The translations under genes and the position numbers were made by a program. DNA of 64,000 nt from the NCBI RefSeq assembly GCF_014042355.1, contig NZ_JACEZU010000014.1, positions 1-64,000 on the forward strand, read 5' to 3'. Each line of letters begins with the position of its first letter. Positions within the stretch are counted from its first letter, which is position 1. Shown piece by piece: positions 25,315 through 34,859 of this stretch. The notes beneath the pieces are model-generated. The model was given only the letters and a program-made list of their open reading frames with translations. It did not search any database and was not told where the DNA came from. This stretch comes from Rugamonas apoptosis (GTDB lineage Bacteria; Pseudomonadota; Gammaproteobacteria; Burkholderiales; Burkholderiaceae_D).

Positions 25315-27084
25315 CTAACGTTTGTCGGCATCCACCGGCAAATTGGCCAGGAAGGCGTGAATCTGCGCCACCACGGCCGCGCCTTCGCCCACGGCTGCCG
25401 CCACCCGCTTGGTGGAACTGGCCCGCACGTCGCCGATGGCGAACACGCCCGGTACGCTCGTTTCCAGCGCCGCGCGGGCGGGCAGTTCGGGCGGGTAGAT
25501 GCCTTTTTCGAAATTGGCGCGGCACTGGGCGCGCGCCACGTCGAAGCCGGTGCGGATGAAACCGTGCTGGTCCACTTCCACGCCGCAATCGCCCAGCCAG
25601 TCCGTGTTGGGATCGGCGCCGATGAACAGGAACACCCGGCACACGTCGTAATCCTTTTCTTCGCCGCTCAGGCGATGCAGGATACGCACCTGTTGCAAGC
25701 CGTCGTCATTGCCTTCCAGCGCCACAATTTCCGTATGCGTGTGCAGTACGATGTTGGGCGTGGCCGCGATCCGTTCGATCAGATAGCTCGACATGGTGGC
25801 CGCCAGGCCTTCGCCGCGCACCAGCATGTGGACCTTGGATGCATGCCCGGACAGGAACACGGCCGCCTGGCCGGCTGAATTGCCGCCGCCCACCAGTACG
25901 ATCTCCTCCGTCTTGCACAGCTTGGCCTCGATGGGCGAGGCCCAGTAGTAGACGCCGCGTCCCTCGAACTGGCGCAAATTGGCCAGCGATGGCCGGCGGT
26001 AGCGCGCGCCGCACGACAGCACCACCGTGCGTGCCTGCAGGCGCTGGCCGCTGCCGCACAGTTCCACCTGCAACGGGTAGGTGTCGCATAACAGCCGGCC
26101 GGCCGGGGCGGGAATGGCTACCTCGACCCCGAATTTTTGGGCCTGCACGTAAGCCCGTCCGGCCAGCGCCCGGCCCGATACGCCGGTGGGGAAGCCCAGG
26201 TAGTTTTCGATGCGGGCGCTGGCGGCCGCCTGGCCGCCGTAGGCCCGCGTTTCCAGCGCCAGCACGGACAAGCCTTCCGACGCCGCGTACACGGCCGTGG
26301 CCAGTCCGGCCGGGCCGGCGCCCACCACGATCACATCCCACACCTTGTCGCTGCTCAGTTCCGGCAACATGCCCAGGCAGCGGCCCAGGTCGACCACGGT
26401 GGGGTTCTTTTTCACCACGCCGTCCGGGCACACCACCAGCGGCCAGTCCTCCGGCTTCGGATGATAGTGCTCGGCCAGCGCGGCCGCCTGCGCATCCGTT
26501 TCCAGGTCCAGCACGGAATGGGGATGGCCGTTGGCGGCCAGGAAGCTTTGCAGCGCATGGACGCGGCCATGGCCGCGCGGCCCGACGATGACGGGGCCGC
26601 CGGAGGGCACTTCGATCAGCCCCACACGGCGCAGGATCAGGGCGCGCACGATGCGCTCGCCCAGTTCCGCTTCCGCGATCACCAGCGCGCGCAGCGCCTC
26701 GGACGGCACCACCAGCACTTCCACGGCGCCGATGGCCGTGCCGTTGCCCAGCGAGGGCCGGCCCGACAGCTGCGCCACTTCGCCGCTGAACTGGCCGGGG
26801 CCATGCTCGGTGATGAGCGACGTGTTGCCCAAACCATCGTAGCGGCTCACGGCGATGCGCCCGGCCAGCACCAGCATCAGGCCGAAGCTGGTGCGGCCCG
26901 CCTCGAACACGCGCTCGCCGTCGGCGAAGTGGCGCACGTGGCCAAAGCGCCGCATGCGCTTGATGTCGGCCGCGCTCAGCACGGGGAAGATCTGGTGCCG
27001 GCGCGATTCGATGTCCAGCTTGCCGGTGGCGACCGTGTCGTCCTGCGGGTTGTCGGGCGTGAAATCGAGCGTAGTGGCGGCCAT
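25315..27084 (-). CDS. cNMP-binding/thioredoxin-reductase-like FAD oxidoreductase
   Basis: A 589-residue three-part protein. Residues 30-150 are a cyclic-nucleotide-binding domain (RRFGHVRHFADGERVFEAG; GQFSGEVAQLSGRPSLG). Residues 165-245 resemble a glutaredoxin/thioredoxin fold without a CxxC (HSVLDLETDAQ at about 189-199). Residues 250-580 are a thioredoxin-reductase-like FAD/NAD(P)H module with VIVVGAGPAGLATAVYAASEG, VLVGGGNSAGQAAVFL and GVFAIGDVRASSTKRVAAAVGEG. The position of the redox CxxC of thioredoxin reductase reads YYWASPIEA (381-384 WASP). The protein therefore cannot do dithiol exchange there and more likely behaves like a ferredoxin/flavodoxin-type reductase. The physiological partner and the cyclic nucleotide are unknown. 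It is a single gene, convergent with the comEA-like gene. Confidence 0.9.
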   Translation of the reverse strand: MAATTLDFTPDNPQDDTVATGKLDIESRRHQIFPVLSAADIKRMRRFGHVRHFADGERVFEAGRTSFGLMLVLAGRIAVSRYDGLGNTSLITEHGPGQFSGEVAQLSGRPSLGNGTAIGAVEVLVVPSEALRALVIAEAELGERIVRALILRRVGLIEVPSGGPVIVGPRGHGRVHALQSFLAANGHPHSVLDLETDAQAAALAEHYHPKPEDWPLVVCPDGVVKKNPTVVDLGRCLGMLPELSSDKVWDVIVVGAGPAGLATAVYAASEGLSVLALETRAYGGQAAASARIENYLGFPTGVSGRALAGRAYVQAQKFGVEVAIPAPAGRLLCDTYPLQVELCGSGQRLQARTVVLSCGARYRRPSLANLRQFEGRGVYYWASPIEAKLCKTEEIVLVGGGNSAGQAAVFLSGHASKVHMLVRGEGLAATMSSYLIERIAATPNIVLHTHTEIVALEGNDDGLQQVRILHRLSGEEKDYDVCRVFLFIGADPNTDWLGDCGVEVDQHGFIRTGFDVARAQCRANFEKGIYPPELPARAALETSVPGVFAIGDVRASSTKRVAAAVGEGAAVVAQIHAFLANLPVDADKR

Positions 27085-27210
27085 GGCGGTTCCGGAATGG
27101 GTGGGGGAATACGTTCCAGTCTAGCGCAAGCGGCGCGTGCGGGCGCCAAAAACTTGTAGCGCGTGCATGCTGCTACAATGTGCTTTCATATCAAAACGGC
27201 AATCAACATC

Positions 27211-27759
27211 ATGCAGTTCCCCACATCGCTCATCCCGCTCGCGCCCACCAGCTACGACGCCTTTTTCGCCTACCTGGGGGATCAGCTGAAGGACAACGGC
27301 CAGGGAGGCACACCCTTGTTCCAGCCCATGCCACGCGCCCAGTCCACGCTGGCGCCCGAACGCGCGGCCGCGTTTCGCCTGGCGCTGGACACGCCGCTGG
27401 GCCAGCCCGGCTGGCGCCGTGCCTGGATCGCCGTGGGCGCCGATGGCATCCGTGGCCACATCGATTTGCGCGCCCGGCCCGAACCGCACGCGCAACACCG
27501 CAGCATGCTGGGCATGGGCGTGCACCGCGACTGGCGCGGCAAGGGGCTGGGCCGGCGTCTGGTGGCCTTGGCCGTGCAGTGGGCGCACGCGCAGGATGGC
27601 CTGGACTGGATCGACCTGGAAGTGTTGTCCGTCAACACACCGGCACGCCAGCTTTACCTGGCGACGGGCTTCGTCCAGACCGGCGAACACGCCGACATGT
27701 TCCGCATCGACGGCGAACCACACGGTTACACCTATATGTCGCACGCGCTGCGGCGCTGA
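27211..27759 (+). CDS. GNAT-family N-acetyltransferase
   Basis: A 182-residue acyl-CoA N-acyltransferase. Motif A is MGVHRDWRGKGLGRRLVALAV, followed by the typical LEVLSVNTPARQLYLATGF, including the N-x-x-A-x-x-L-Y core. The ATG at 27211 is chosen; an earlier in-frame opening near 27163 lacks an RBS. The substrate cannot be inferred. It stands between the divergent flavoprotein gene and cysM, probably a monocistron or cotranscribed with cysM across 83 bases. Confidence 0.88.
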   Translation: MQFPTSLIPLAPTSYDAFFAYLGDQLKDNGQGGTPLFQPMPRAQSTLAPERAAAFRLALDTPLGQPGWRRAWIAVGADGIRGHIDLRARPEPHAQHRSMLGMGVHRDWRGKGLGRRLVALAVQWAHAQDGLDWIDLEVLSVNTPARQLYLATGFVQTGEHADMFRIDGEPHGYTYMSHALRR

Positions 27760-27842
27760 CCGTCAACGGCGGCCGGCCCGCAAATACGCATAAAGCCATC
27801 TCGGATTAAAATGCTTGTTTTAGTGAACTCAGGCTGAACACG

Positions 27843-28745
27843 ATGGCTTACAAGACTCTGGCAGACACGATCGGCAATACGCCGCTGGTGCAGCTCACGC
27901 GCATTCCCGGCGCGGACGCGGCGGCACGCAACAACATCATTCTCGGCAAGCTGGAAGGCAACAATCCGGCCGGCTCCGTCAAGGACCGGGCCGCCATGTC
28001 CATGCTGCTGCACGCCGAGGAGCGGGGCCAGGTCAAGCCGGGCGACACCCTGATCGAAGCTACCAGCGGCAATACGGGCATCGCGCTGGCCATGGCGGCC
28101 GCGCTGCGCGGCTACAAGATGCTGCTGCTGATGCCGGAAAACCTGAGCCTGGAACGGCGCCAGAGCATGGCCGCCTACGGCGCCCAGATCCTGCTCACGC
28201 CCAAGACGGGCGGCATGGAATACGCGCGCGACCTGGCCGAGCAGATGCAAAAGGATGGCAAGGGCGTGATCCTGGACCAGTTCGGCAACTTCGACAATTC
28301 ACGCGCCCACTACGAAGGCACGGGGCCGGAAATCTGGCGCGACACCAACGGCCAGGTGACGCACTTCGTCAGCGCCATGGGCACCACCGGCACCATCATG
28401 GGCGTGTCGCAATATTTGAAGGAACAGAATGCCGAGGTGCGCATCGTCGGCGCGCAGCCGGAAGAGGGCTCGCAAATTCCCGGCATCCGCAAATGGCCGG
28501 AAGCCTACCTGCCGAAGATCTACGACAAGGCGCGGGTGGATCAGATCGAGTATGTGACGCAAGCCGCGGCTGAGCGCATGGCGCGCCGCCTGGCGGCGGA
28601 GGAAGGCATATTCTGCGGGATTTCGGCAGCAGGTGCCTGCGAGATCGCGTTGCGGATCTCTCAAACGGTGGAAAACGCCACCATCGTGTTCATCGTGTGC
28701 GACCGTGGCGACCGTTATCTGTCGACAGGCGTGTTCCCGGCCTGA
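27843..28745 (+). CDS. cysM: Cysteine synthase B (O-acetylserine sulfhydrylase)
   Basis: A 300-residue PLP enzyme making cysteine from O-acetylserine and sulfide or thiosulfate. The N-terminus TLADTIGNTPLVQL is typical. The PLP Lys lies in NPAGSVKDRAAMSM, the phosphate loop is TSGNTGIALAMAAA, and MGTTGTIMG follows. The CysM-type C-terminus (IVCDRGDRYLSTGVFP) and length distinguish it from CysK. An upstream GTTCCC-type regulatory motif is not evident. Confidence 0.94.
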   Translation: MAYKTLADTIGNTPLVQLTRIPGADAAARNNIILGKLEGNNPAGSVKDRAAMSMLLHAEERGQVKPGDTLIEATSGNTGIALAMAAALRGYKMLLLMPENLSLERRQSMAAYGAQILLTPKTGGMEYARDLAEQMQKDGKGVILDQFGNFDNSRAHYEGTGPEIWRDTNGQVTHFVSAMGTTGTIMGVSQYLKEQNAEVRIVGAQPEEGSQIPGIRKWPEAYLPKIYDKARVDQIEYVTQAAAERMARRLAAEEGIFCGISAAGACEIALRISQTVENATIVFIVCDRGDRYLSTGVFPA

Positions 28746-28820
28746 CGACAACTATTCCTGCCCTCGCCCCCAGGCGAGGGGAGGGTAAGTCCACGGTACA
28801 GACGGTGCCAGGGACTGCAA

Positions 28821-29162
28821 TCAGCCCTGGTTGCCGCCGCCCGATTCGCCTTCTTTAGGCTTGAACTGCTTGTCGCTGATGCGGAACTTGTTGCGGCGGT
28901 CGCCCATCAAGTAGCGCAGGTCACGGATGCTCAGGTCGCTCACCTCGTGCATGCGGATCAGCAGCGAAGCGCCGACCGGCAGGCGGTGGTGACGAATCTT
29001 GCTGATCACGGGCGGCGCCACTTCCAGCGCGCGCGACAGGGCTGCGTCATTTTTCAGACGCAGGTTCTCGATCAGGGTATCGAGCAGACGGTTCGGGTTG
29101 TATTGCAGCAGGTCATCGCCTTCCGAATCGTTGTTCATATCAATGCCGACTTGGTTTGTCAT
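28821..29162 (-). CDS. Small HTH (Cro/C1-like) DNA-binding protein
   Basis: A 113-residue protein. Residues about 24-75 form a lambda-repressor-like helix-turn-helix (LDTLIENLRLKNDAALSRALEVAPPVISKIRHHRLPVG), followed by a hydrophobic helix ending RDLRYLMGDRR. A disordered Lys/Gly-rich tail (KPKEGESGGGNQG) follows. The start may instead be ATG at 29138 (MNNDSEG). There is no effector domain, so it is a candidate small repressor or nucleoid-type regulator. A 404-base AT-rich region lies upstream, unlike its neighbours. I do not recognise a named family. Confidence 0.75.
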   Translation of the reverse strand: MTNQVGIDMNNDSEGDDLLQYNPNRLLDTLIENLRLKNDAALSRALEVAPPVISKIRHHRLPVGASLLIRMHEVSDLSIRDLRYLMGDRRNKFRISDKQFKPKEGESGGGNQG

Positions 29163-29566
29163 GATGTCGTTTGTTCCTTCTGAAAGTAATCCTGCAAAGT
29201 AAAAAACACTCGGAGCTCGCTCTTGCTGCGTTAATGTTCATCCTTCACCAAGGAACGAATTCACACACGGACGGATTCCGGTATAACAAGTTTCATAATA
29301 TATACACAATTGTACAACAGCGAGCTTTTCTATGCTCAAGAGCAACAATAAAATCGCATTGCCATAAGTTATTGTTGTCCCGTTGCAACATTGTGTGAGA
29401 ATTATACACCTTCTCCTGTGTTAAGCTGCTTGTGCCTTAAATCAATTGTAACTCGATAGTTGATTATAAAGCAATTTCTGATTTGTTGCTGTGTGATATC
29501 TAGTTTCTTATGGTTAACTATACGATACTGTGAGCAATATCATACTTCAACTATCTTTACGCTTGC
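29163..29566. promoter_or_regulatory. AT-rich intergenic region upstream of the HTH gene
   Basis: 404 bases with no gene and far more A+T than the surroundings. It contains a perfect 9-bp inverted repeat CAACAATAA/TTATTGTTG (29343-29351 and 29369-29377), the palindrome GTTGCAAC, and several TATAAT-like runs on both strands. It probably holds the promoter and operator of the HTH gene. The mltB operon also ends here, with no strong terminator visible. Confidence 0.45.
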
Positions 29567-30718
29567 TTACATTGCCCCGCCCCGGGACAGCCGCACCGCC
29601 CGCCCCAGTTCCACCACCGACATCGCATAGAAATAGCTGCGGTTGTACTGCGTGATGGCGAAGAAATTATTGGTCGCGACCCAGTATTCCGTGGGGTCGG
29701 CGCCATTCTGCAAGTCCACCAGGCCAAACACCATTCCCGCTGGCAATGCTGAAGTGGTGTTGATACCGGCCGCCGTCAAGTCCTGGGCCGGAAATTTCGC
29801 CACCAGCCCCTGATTGATCATGCCTTCCCAGGCCCGGTTGGGCGACACTTCGGCCGAATACACCAGCGGGCCCGGATCGTCGCGCCGCCAGCCGTGCGCG
29901 GTGAGGAAGGCGGCCACGCTGCCGATGGCGTCGCTGCTGGAGCCGAGCAGGTCGACCTTGCCGTTGCCGTCGAAATCGACGGCGTATTTGACTATGCTGC
30001 TGGGCATGAATTGCGGCATGCCCACGGCGCCCGCATACGAGCCGCGCAGTGACAGCGGGTCGATGCCATTCTGGCGCGCGAACAGCAGGGTCGCTTCCAG
30101 TTCGCCGCGGAAGAAGGCCATGCGCTCGTCACGGGTCGGCGTTTGCGGATAGGAGAACGCCAGCGTGGTCAGCGCGTCGAGCACGCGGAAGCGGCCCGTG
30201 TTGCGGCCGTACACGGTTTCCACGCCGATGATGCCGACCAGGATTTCCGCCGGCACGCCATACAGCGCCTCGGCCCGCGCCAGCGCGTCCTGGTTCTCAT
30301 TCCAGAATTTCACGCCGGCATCGATGCGCACCGGATCGATGAACAGCTTGCTATACGCTTGCCAGTTCTTGGGCTTGCCCGGCGGCGCCGGTTTGATCAG
30401 TTGGACGGCCGCGTCCACATAGCGCACCTGGCTCATCAAGGCGTCCAGCGCGGCGCGGTCGAAACCGTCGCGCGTGGCCAGCTCGTCGAGGAAGGCGCGC
30501 ACCTCCTTCCAGTCGCCGAAGTTGACGAATTCGCCCACGTAATCGATGGGCGGCGGCCCTTTCTTCTTGGCCAGCTTGGCTTTCTTGTTGCGCTGGCTGG
30601 CCGGCAGGGTGTAGCCATAGGGGTCGACAGCGGCCTGGGCCAGCGGCGCGGCCGCCAGCAACAGGGCCAGCATCCAGCTGGCGGGGGGACGGGGCAGGGA
30701 CATCGTGTTCATCGGCAT
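29567..30718 (-). CDS. mltB: Membrane-bound lytic murein transglycosylase B
   Basis: It cleaves peptidoglycan between MurNAc and GlcNAc to 1,6-anhydromuropeptides. The 383-residue protein has a signal peptide (about residues 14-29, LLAAAPLAQA) without a lipobox Cys, so it is secreted or soluble. The SLT_2 catalytic region holds Glu in VGIIGVETVYGRNTG, and GAVGMPQFMPSS, DFDGNGKVDL and ITQYNRSYFYAMSVVELG follow, the family signature. The tgpA stop overlaps the ATG at 30712 as ATGA, so that start is translationally coupled; ATG 30718 is also possible. Last gene of the moxR-DUF58-tgpA-mltB series. Confidence 0.94.
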   Translation of the reverse strand: MPMNTMSLPRPPASWMLALLLAAAPLAQAAVDPYGYTLPASQRNKKAKLAKKKGPPPIDYVGEFVNFGDWKEVRAFLDELATRDGFDRAALDALMSQVRYVDAAVQLIKPAPPGKPKNWQAYSKLFIDPVRIDAGVKFWNENQDALARAEALYGVPAEILVGIIGVETVYGRNTGRFRVLDALTTLAFSYPQTPTRDERMAFFRGELEATLLFARQNGIDPLSLRGSYAGAVGMPQFMPSSIVKYAVDFDGNGKVDLLGSSSDAIGSVAAFLTAHGWRRDDPGPLVYSAEVSPNRAWEGMINQGLVAKFPAQDLTAAGINTTSALPAGMVFGLVDLQNGADPTEYWVATNNFFAITQYNRSYFYAMSVVELGRAVRLSRGGAM

Positions 30719-32715
30719 TTAGGTAACAGGGTATGCAGCGTCTTCAGCGACGCCGCGTGAGTGGCGGGGTTGGCGCGGCCGTATCGCAGCGCGCCCACCA
30801 TCGTCAAAAATTCGTTCATGGCAGCATGTTTTTCCTTGCTCGCCGGCATACCACGCAGCCGCGCCGCATAGGCCTTGGGGCCTTCATCCGGGCGGCGCAC
30901 ATAACCATGCCTGGCCTGTTGCCGGCAAAACGCCCGGTACAGCCGCTCCAGCGGGTCTTCCCGGCGCCGCAGGCGGCGTTGCCGCAACAGCAGGGCCAGC
31001 GCCGTGGCCAGCGCCAGGGCGCCCATGCTGCGCCACTGGAACAGGGTCGCGCTTAATTCTTCAAGGAAACTTCGCTGCCTGTCTGGATTGTAATCCAGGA
31101 CCCATTGATTCCAAGCATTATTCATCGCCGCCACGGTAAATCGCAAACGCGCCAGCCACGAGGTGGGGTCGTTCTGCAACGCCAGCAAGGGGCCCAGTCC
31201 AAATAAGGGGTTCGGTGGCAGCGCGCGCGCCAGGTTATGGGCGATGCGTTCGGGCGCCACGGCGGCCGTCGGGTCCACCCGGCGCCAGCCCAGGCCGTCC
31301 AGCCACACTTCGGCCCAGGCGTGGGCATCGGACTGGCGCACCGTCACATAGCCGTCCACCGGATTGAATTCGCCGCCCTGGTAGCCGGTGACCACCCGCG
31401 CCGGTATCTGCATGGCGCGCATCAGCACCACGAAGGCGCCCGCGTAGTGTTCGCAAAAGCCGGCGCGCGTGTCGAACAGGAACTGGTCGACGGCGTCGCG
31501 GCCCAGCAGCGGCGGTTGCAGGGTGTAGAAGAATTTTTCGTTGCGGAACAGCGTGAGCACGGCCCGCACGGAATCGGCCGGCTGCGGCTGCTGCAAGGTG
31601 GCGGCCAGGGACTGCGCGCGTGGGTTGAAACCGGCCGGCAGCGCCAGCCAGCGGGCCAGGTCCGGCGGCGCCGCATCGGCTTCGATGCGGTAATCGAGGT
31701 GGGCCACGGCGTCGTAGCGCAGCCGCTCGCTGATGGTGGTGGTGGCGAAATACTCCGCCTGCTCGGAACTGGCGGCCAGGTAGCCGGGCAGGTCGAGATC
31801 CGGCTCCGTCAGCTCCAGCGCGAACAGCCAGCGTTTGCCGGTCGGCTCCAGCGTGACCTGGTGGCGCACGGCCGGGCCGCGCGCGCTCAGTTGCACGTCA
31901 CGCCGCATGCCGCGCCGGCGCGGCACGCGGGTCCAGGTACGGCCGTCGTAGTCGCCCAGTACGATGCCGCGCCAGTACAGTTGCGACTGGTCCGGCTCGG
32001 GATCGAGGAAGCGCACCCGGAACGCCACCTCGTCCGACATGGCCAGGCTGGACACGTTACCGGGCGCCATGCTGTCGGACATGCCGCTGTGCCCCGCGCG
32101 CGCGTCGCCCGGCAAGCCCCACAGCGGCCCCTGGATGCGGGGGAAGGCGACGAACAGCAGCAGCGCCAGCGGCGCGGCCAGCAGCATGATGTGGCCGGCC
32201 GTGCGCAGGCGCCGGGTGAGCGGCGGTACCTGGCCGCTGTACTGGAACGTGAGCTGGGCCGTGAGCAGCACAGTCAGCGTGGCCAGCATGGACAGCGCGG
32301 CGAGCATGGTCTGGCTGTAGAAGAAGGTGGTCAGCAGCAGAAACAGGCAGAGGAAGATCACCACGAACAGGTCGCGCCGCGCGTGCATTTCCAGCAGTTT
32401 GAAGGCCAGCAGCAGCGCCAGCATGGCCACCCCGGCGTCGCGCCCCAGCAGCGTGTGGAACGAGTGGTAGACGCCCGCCATGGACAGCATCGACAGCGGC
32501 AGCAGCAGCCACAGGGGCGGCATGCGCTTACCCAGCCAGGTGATGGCGGCGCGCCACAGCAGCGTGGCGCAGACGGCGGCGCTGGTCCACGACGGCAGGT
32601 GGGCGAGGTGGGGCGCCAGCACCATCACGGCCGCGCCCAGCAGCAGCAAGGTGTCGGCCTTGTCGCGCGGCAGGCGCTGGGCCAGCCGTTGCCAGCGCCC
32701 GGTGGCGGGCGTCAT
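30709..32715 (-). CDS. tgpA: TgpA-type transglutaminase, membrane protein
   Basis: A 668-residue inner-membrane protein. Residues about 10-200 contain several membrane helices (DUF3488/TgpA N-terminal: LLLLGAAVMVLAPHLAHL, VVIFLCLFLLLTTFF). The periplasmic transglutaminase-like core carries Cys in RAGFCEHYAGAFVVLMRA, His in DAHAWAEVW and Asp in VDPTAAV. A C-terminal helix and DUF4129 tail end it. The start is ATG 32715, overlapping the DUF58 stop by ATGA; a longer in-frame opening is spurious. It forms an operon with MoxR and DUF58 proteins, a widespread set of unknown exact role. The substrates are unknown. Confidence 0.93.
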   Translation of the reverse strand: MTPATGRWQRLAQRLPRDKADTLLLLGAAVMVLAPHLAHLPSWTSAAVCATLLWRAAITWLGKRMPPLWLLLPLSMLSMAGVYHSFHTLLGRDAGVAMLALLLAFKLLEMHARRDLFVVIFLCLFLLLTTFFYSQTMLAALSMLATLTVLLTAQLTFQYSGQVPPLTRRLRTAGHIMLLAAPLALLLFVAFPRIQGPLWGLPGDARAGHSGMSDSMAPGNVSSLAMSDEVAFRVRFLDPEPDQSQLYWRGIVLGDYDGRTWTRVPRRRGMRRDVQLSARGPAVRHQVTLEPTGKRWLFALELTEPDLDLPGYLAASSEQAEYFATTTISERLRYDAVAHLDYRIEADAAPPDLARWLALPAGFNPRAQSLAATLQQPQPADSVRAVLTLFRNEKFFYTLQPPLLGRDAVDQFLFDTRAGFCEHYAGAFVVLMRAMQIPARVVTGYQGGEFNPVDGYVTVRQSDAHAWAEVWLDGLGWRRVDPTAAVAPERIAHNLARALPPNPLFGLGPLLALQNDPTSWLARLRFTVAAMNNAWNQWVLDYNPDRQRSFLEELSATLFQWRSMGALALATALALLLRQRRLRRREDPLERLYRAFCRQQARHGYVRRPDEGPKAYAARLRGMPASKEKHAAMNEFLTMVGALRYGRANPATHAASLKTLHTLLPKCR

Positions 32716-33707
32716 GGCGCGCGCTCCGCGCCGTACAGGGCCAGCGCTTGCAGGCACGCCGCACGGTGGGCGTCGCCCAGGGCCGGATCGAACTGGTGCT
32801 GGGCGAGCCGGAATGCGTAGGGCAGGGCGCGCCGTTCCGCTTCCAGCACCCAGCTGGTCAGGCGCGACAACTTGAGTTCCAGGTCCATCCATGGCGGCAG
32901 CTGGCCGAAATCGAGACACAGCTCGGCCACGGCGCCGCCGTCGAAATGCTTGGTCACCAGCTGGCCGCCCAGGGCCGGGTCATGGCGCGCGATCTGGCGC
33001 CAGGCCAGGTGGCGCATCGGGTCGCCCGGCTGGTAGCTGCGGATGCCGGCGAAATTGTCCAGTCCCACCTGGCCATGGCCTTCCTCGCTGGCCGCGCCCT
33101 GCATGGGCAGCGGCGGCGCGTCCGGTTCCGGTTCGGGATAGACCAGCGCCCGCAGGTCCGGCTTCCAGTAAGCCCAGGCGCGGAACAGGCCGAGCGGATA
33201 GCGCGTGAGCAGGCGGATGCGGGGCGCGTCCAGCCAGCCCCGCTGCGCCGTGGCGCACGACAGCACGGCCAGCGCGTCGCCGCCGGCCGGCACGTCGGCC
33301 ACATGGCGCGGTTCGCCGTCCTGCTGGAAACCGAGCCAGACGGCGTAACGGTCGGGGCCATCGGGATTGTGCAGCCGCAGTTCGAAGCGTGCTTCCTGGC
33401 CCGCGAATACGGGCTGCACCCGGCCCGGCGCCAGCCGCAGACCAGCCAGGTTTTTGGCCGTCAAATACATGTCGGCCACGGCGCAGGCGCCGGCGAAAAA
33501 GGTGAGCGCGAAACCCAGCCCCAGGTTGTAATTGAGGGCGCCGATCAGCATCACCAGCAGCAGACCCGTGAACGCGAGGCCCGGCCCGCCGGGCACGATG
33601 AACACGCGCCGCATCACCAGCACCACCGTGCCCGGTTCGCGCTCGCGCAACTGGAACAGCCACTGGTCGGCCCATGTGCGATACCAGCGGCGCGGTGCGG
33701 CGAACAT
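32712..33707 (-). CDS. DUF58 domain protein
   Basis: A 331-residue protein starting at ATG 33707. Two membrane helices follow the N-terminal amphipathic region (GPGLAFTGLLLVMLIGALNYNLGLGFALTFFAGACAV). A beta-rich domain (AGLRLAPGRVQPVFAGQEARF) and the DUF58 region (FAGIRSYQPGDPMRHLAWRQIAR) complete it. It is usually paired with a MoxR ATPase. It overlaps tgpA by ATGA. An 11-base C run (plus-strand G11, 33726-33736) lies 19-29 bases upstream of its start. The frame is open further upstream, but that part reads as GC-rich shadow and is not used. Confidence 0.9.
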   Translation of the reverse strand: MFAAPRRWYRTWADQWLFQLREREPGTVVLVMRRVFIVPGGPGLAFTGLLLVMLIGALNYNLGLGFALTFFAGACAVADMYLTAKNLAGLRLAPGRVQPVFAGQEARFELRLHNPDGPDRYAVWLGFQQDGEPRHVADVPAGGDALAVLSCATAQRGWLDAPRIRLLTRYPLGLFRAWAYWKPDLRALVYPEPEPDAPPLPMQGAASEEGHGQVGLDNFAGIRSYQPGDPMRHLAWRQIARHDPALGGQLVTKHFDGGAVAELCLDFGQLPPWMDLELKLSRLTSWVLEAERRALPYAFRLAQHQFDPALGDAHRAACLQALALYGAERAP

Positions 33708-33725
33708 GGCGGGGCGTGTGCGGTT

Positions 33726-33736
33726 GGGGGGGGGGG
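33726..33736. repeat. G11 homopolymer between moxR and the DUF58 gene
   Basis: Eleven consecutive G residues on the plus strand (C11 in the transcript) lie 19-29 bases before the DUF58 start and after the moxR stop (33758-33760). No Shine-Dalgarno is visible in this interval. Such a tract is prone to slippage, and could also be a sequencing-length error. Confidence 0.9.
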
Positions 33737-33757
33737 AGGCGGCTGGGCCGGATGCCG

Positions 33758-34678
<921 letters not shown>

Positions 34679-34859
34679 GGCGCCGTCCTGTGCCGGTTAG
34701 TTGGTGCGCATAGTCGCCTCCGCGAAGGGCTGCGACGTGGTAGGCTAACGCCATGCGTGTCATTTTTAACATGCCAGATCAAGAGAACCAGACGATCGTC
34801 AGATTCTATGCGAGAACCCGCGCGTGGGAAACATAATGATGACGGCGGAAGCGAGACAC

